A stretch of DNA of 20,386 nucleotides from a virus, in IMG/VR virus record IMGVR_UViG_3300046007_003393, positions 1 through 20,386 of that record. One strand, 5' to 3'. How positions within the stretch are numbered: position 1 is the first letter of the stretch; each line of letters begins with the position of its first letter. Position numbers and translations under genes: made by a program. Below the pieces are notes generated by a model. The model searched no databases, was not told the origin of the DNA, and worked only from the letters and a program-made list of their open reading frames with translations. Shown piece after piece: positions 19,166 to 20,386 of this stretch.

Positions 19166-19698
19166 ACGCGAACGTGCAGAACCTAGACGACAAGATCACC
19201 AGCGAAGCGCCTGCTGATCATTGGGGCGACGTTGACTGCTCCGGCGTCACCGTGTTGGATCTTGGTGCTGGAGACTTCGGGATGCGTCACAATCGCGGCT
19301 ACATCTCCACGGTCGATCATTGGCTAGGGCTTGGCGCTGCGTCCGTCATTGCGGTTGACATGAACCTGCGGGATCTGGTCGAGGTCGGTGGTGATGATCG
19401 CGTGACGATCGTGGCGGACACGATGTTCCACTCGGCGCAGATCGACGCGCTGTTGGAGCAGCATCGCCCCGCGATCGTGAAGGTAGACATCGAGGGCGCC
19501 GAGTGTCTGCTGCGTGACGTGCGTCGTCAAGCGTTCCGCATCGCCGAGGCATGGCTGGTCGAGACTCACACCGACGCGCTGCATGATGACGTGATGGTTG
19601 CCCTGGACGATCACGGCTTCGATGTCGTGCGCGTTCGTGGTCATGTCGACTCTGACCGCTTCCGCGTGATCTACGCAGCTAGGCGATCCAATGATTGA
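19162..19698 (+). CDS. FkbM-type SAM-dependent methyltransferase
   Basis: A 178-aa methyltransferase. Motif I is VLDLGAGDFGMRHNRGY (31-47), the SAM-binding loop; the acidic end of strand two is VIAVDMN (62-68). VKVDIEGAE (106-114) is the signature of the FkbM family, followed by AWLVETHTDALHDDVM and GFDVVRVRGH. Known FkbM enzymes O-methylate sugars or other small molecules; the substrate here is unknown and could be a phage or host glycan. The ATG overlaps the preceding stop. It is shorter than many FkbM proteins but contains the full core. Confidence 0.8.
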   Translation: MNANVQNLDDKITSEAPADHWGDVDCSGVTVLDLGAGDFGMRHNRGYISTVDHWLGLGAASVIAVDMNLRDLVEVGGDDRVTIVADTMFHSAQIDALLEQHRPAIVKVDIEGAECLLRDVRRQAFRIAEAWLVETHTDALHDDVMVALDDHGFDVVRVRGHVDSDRFRVIYAARRSND

Positions 19699-19948
19699 GC
19701 CTAGCCTGCCCGGTTGGCGGATGCCACAGATGCACCGCTGTCACGTTGCCGCGCTGAACCACGGCTACCGCATTGGCTTGGAGATCGGTGACAACGGTGC
19801 CGTCGCGCTTGGTTGTCGTGACATCGATGGTGAGAAGCCTACGATCGTGGTGCTTGGTACTGACATCGAATACGTTGCGACGATCCTGTTCGCGAAACTA
19901 CTGCAAGAGGAATATATCCCCCGGTCTGTTACGCCGGGCGGGGAGTAG
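19691..19948 (+). CDS. Hypothetical 85-aa protein
   Basis: Unknown protein overlapping the end of the methyltransferase gene by 8 nt. It begins MIEPSLPGWRMPQMHRCHVA, with beta-like YRIGLEIGDNGAVALGCRD and a helix-like DIEYVATILFAKLLQEE. It may be a small alpha/beta fold. No family recognised. Confidence 0.6.
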   Translation: MIEPSLPGWRMPQMHRCHVAALNHGYRIGLEIGDNGAVALGCRDIDGEKPTIVVLGTDIEYVATILFAKLLQEEYIPRSVTPGGE

Positions 19949-19962
19949 GGGAGGCGGAGGGT

Positions 19963-20298
19963 ATGGCGATCATGCGACCGTGCTTGGATTGTCGATGTTT
20001 GTCTGCGAATGGTTCGCGATGCCAGACGTGTGCAAGTAGGCGGGAGGCGGGTAGGGCGGCGGGTCGGGCGCACTATCGTGGCGACTACCGCAAGCGTGCA
20101 GCCGAGGTTCGTGCGACCGCGACAATCTGTTGGCTTTGTGGTCAAGGTCCGATTGATGGTGATCCGTGGACTGCGGATCATGTTCAGCCCGGCGATCCCG
20201 ATTCGATTCTGCTTCCAGCCCATCGCTCCTGTAATAGTGCTAGAGGCGATGCTAAGGGGCGCCGCGCGGCGCAGTACCAGTCTATGGAGAAGCGATGA
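19963..20298 (+). CDS. HNH endonuclease near packaging genes
   Basis: A 111-aa HNH nuclease with a strong GGAGG-rich leader. The N-terminus has a zinc knuckle (CLDC at 7-10 and CQTC at 20-23). The HNH core is CWLCG (56-60), WTADHVQP with Asp72-His73, and HRSCNSARG with His87, Cys90 and Asn91. Small HNH proteins of this form sit beside the terminase in many siphoviruses and help cut DNA for packaging. Its stop overlaps the start of the next gene (ATGA), which supports a packaging role rather than a homing endonuclease. Confidence 0.85.
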   Translation: MAIMRPCLDCRCLSANGSRCQTCASRREAGRAAGRAHYRGDYRKRAAEVRATATICWLCGQGPIDGDPWTADHVQPGDPDSILLPAHRSCNSARGDAKGRRAAQYQSMEKR

Positions 20299-20386
20299 GT
20301 GCGCCTGAGACCCCCGTGTATACCCCGGAGGGTGGGTCTAATGTCGCAAACGCGATCCCACGGACACCCCGGCGCATTTCCTATCC
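20295..20386 (+). CDS. Start of packaging gene, probably terminase subunit (truncated by window)
   Basis: The first 30 codons of a gene cut off by the window end. Its ATG overlaps the HNH stop (ATGA), so the start is well supported. The visible residues are MSAPETPVYTPEGGSNVANA then IPRTPRRISYP, a Pro/Thr-rich N-terminus. Terminase is inferred only from its place after an HNH gene; no terminase motif is in view. Confidence 0.45.
   Translation, partial: MSAPETPVYTPEGGSNVANAIPRTPRRISY

Overview
The window is about half of a tailed (siphovirus-type) bacteriophage genome, GC-rich and densely packed. It opens inside the head-tail connector genes and closes at the first codons of a gene that is probably a terminase subunit. 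An actinobacterial (Actinomycetota) host is likely. The evidence is the style of the tail, holin and endolysin proteins, an Rpf-like transglycosylase domain, and several genes whose -10-like box sits exactly 6 nt before the ATG with no Shine-Dalgarno, which is the arrangement of leaderless actinobacterial transcripts. No tRNA, CRISPR array, integrase or insertion sequence was seen, and no DNA polymerase is encoded here.

Layout. (1) 2-7029, plus strand: head-tail connector, tail terminator, small ORF, major tail protein, tail assembly chaperone with a -1 programmed frameshift, basic tail protein, tape measure (789 aa), minor tail protein, tail-tip or fibre-like protein and a tail-fibre chaperone. 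(2) 7091-8368: lysis cassette of an XhlA-like coiled-coil/TM protein, a 57-aa holin and a peptidoglycan-binding + CHAP endolysin. (3) 8398-9626: small HTH-like protein and a calcineurin-like metallophosphoesterase. (4) 9627-9926: hairpin-rich stretch where plus- and minus-strand transcription converge. (5) 9927-13065, minus strand: an early operon of small proteins that includes two putative GNAT-fold proteins (one Mom-like, one XF1762-like), two HTH-type regulators and several unknowns. (6) 13066-13200: divergent promoters around a near-perfect 18-bp palindrome. (7) 13202-18430, plus strand: replication operon with an SSB-like protein, RuvC-like resolvase, membrane-anchored transglycosylase, a chain of tiny ATGA-coupled ORFs and a prim-pol/helicase fusion. 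(8) 18431-18647: a highly structured repeat-rich non-coding stretch, a candidate replication origin. (9) 18648-20386: small ORFs, a zinc-ribbon protein, an FkbM-type methyltransferase, an HNH endonuclease and the start of the packaging module.

How it fits together. The divergent region at about 13.1 kb probably fires the early genes in both directions: minus strand for host takeover or DNA protection, plus strand for replication and recombination. Structural and lysis genes are read in the plus direction, with extra promoter-like elements in front of individual tail genes. The most unusual locus is the Mom-like gene at 9927-10853. It is bracketed by a 55-bp direct repeat that copies the 3' end of the HTH gene next to it, and the distal copy runs into a terminator-like hairpin. 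It looks like a roughly 1-kb cassette inserted so as to leave its target gene intact.
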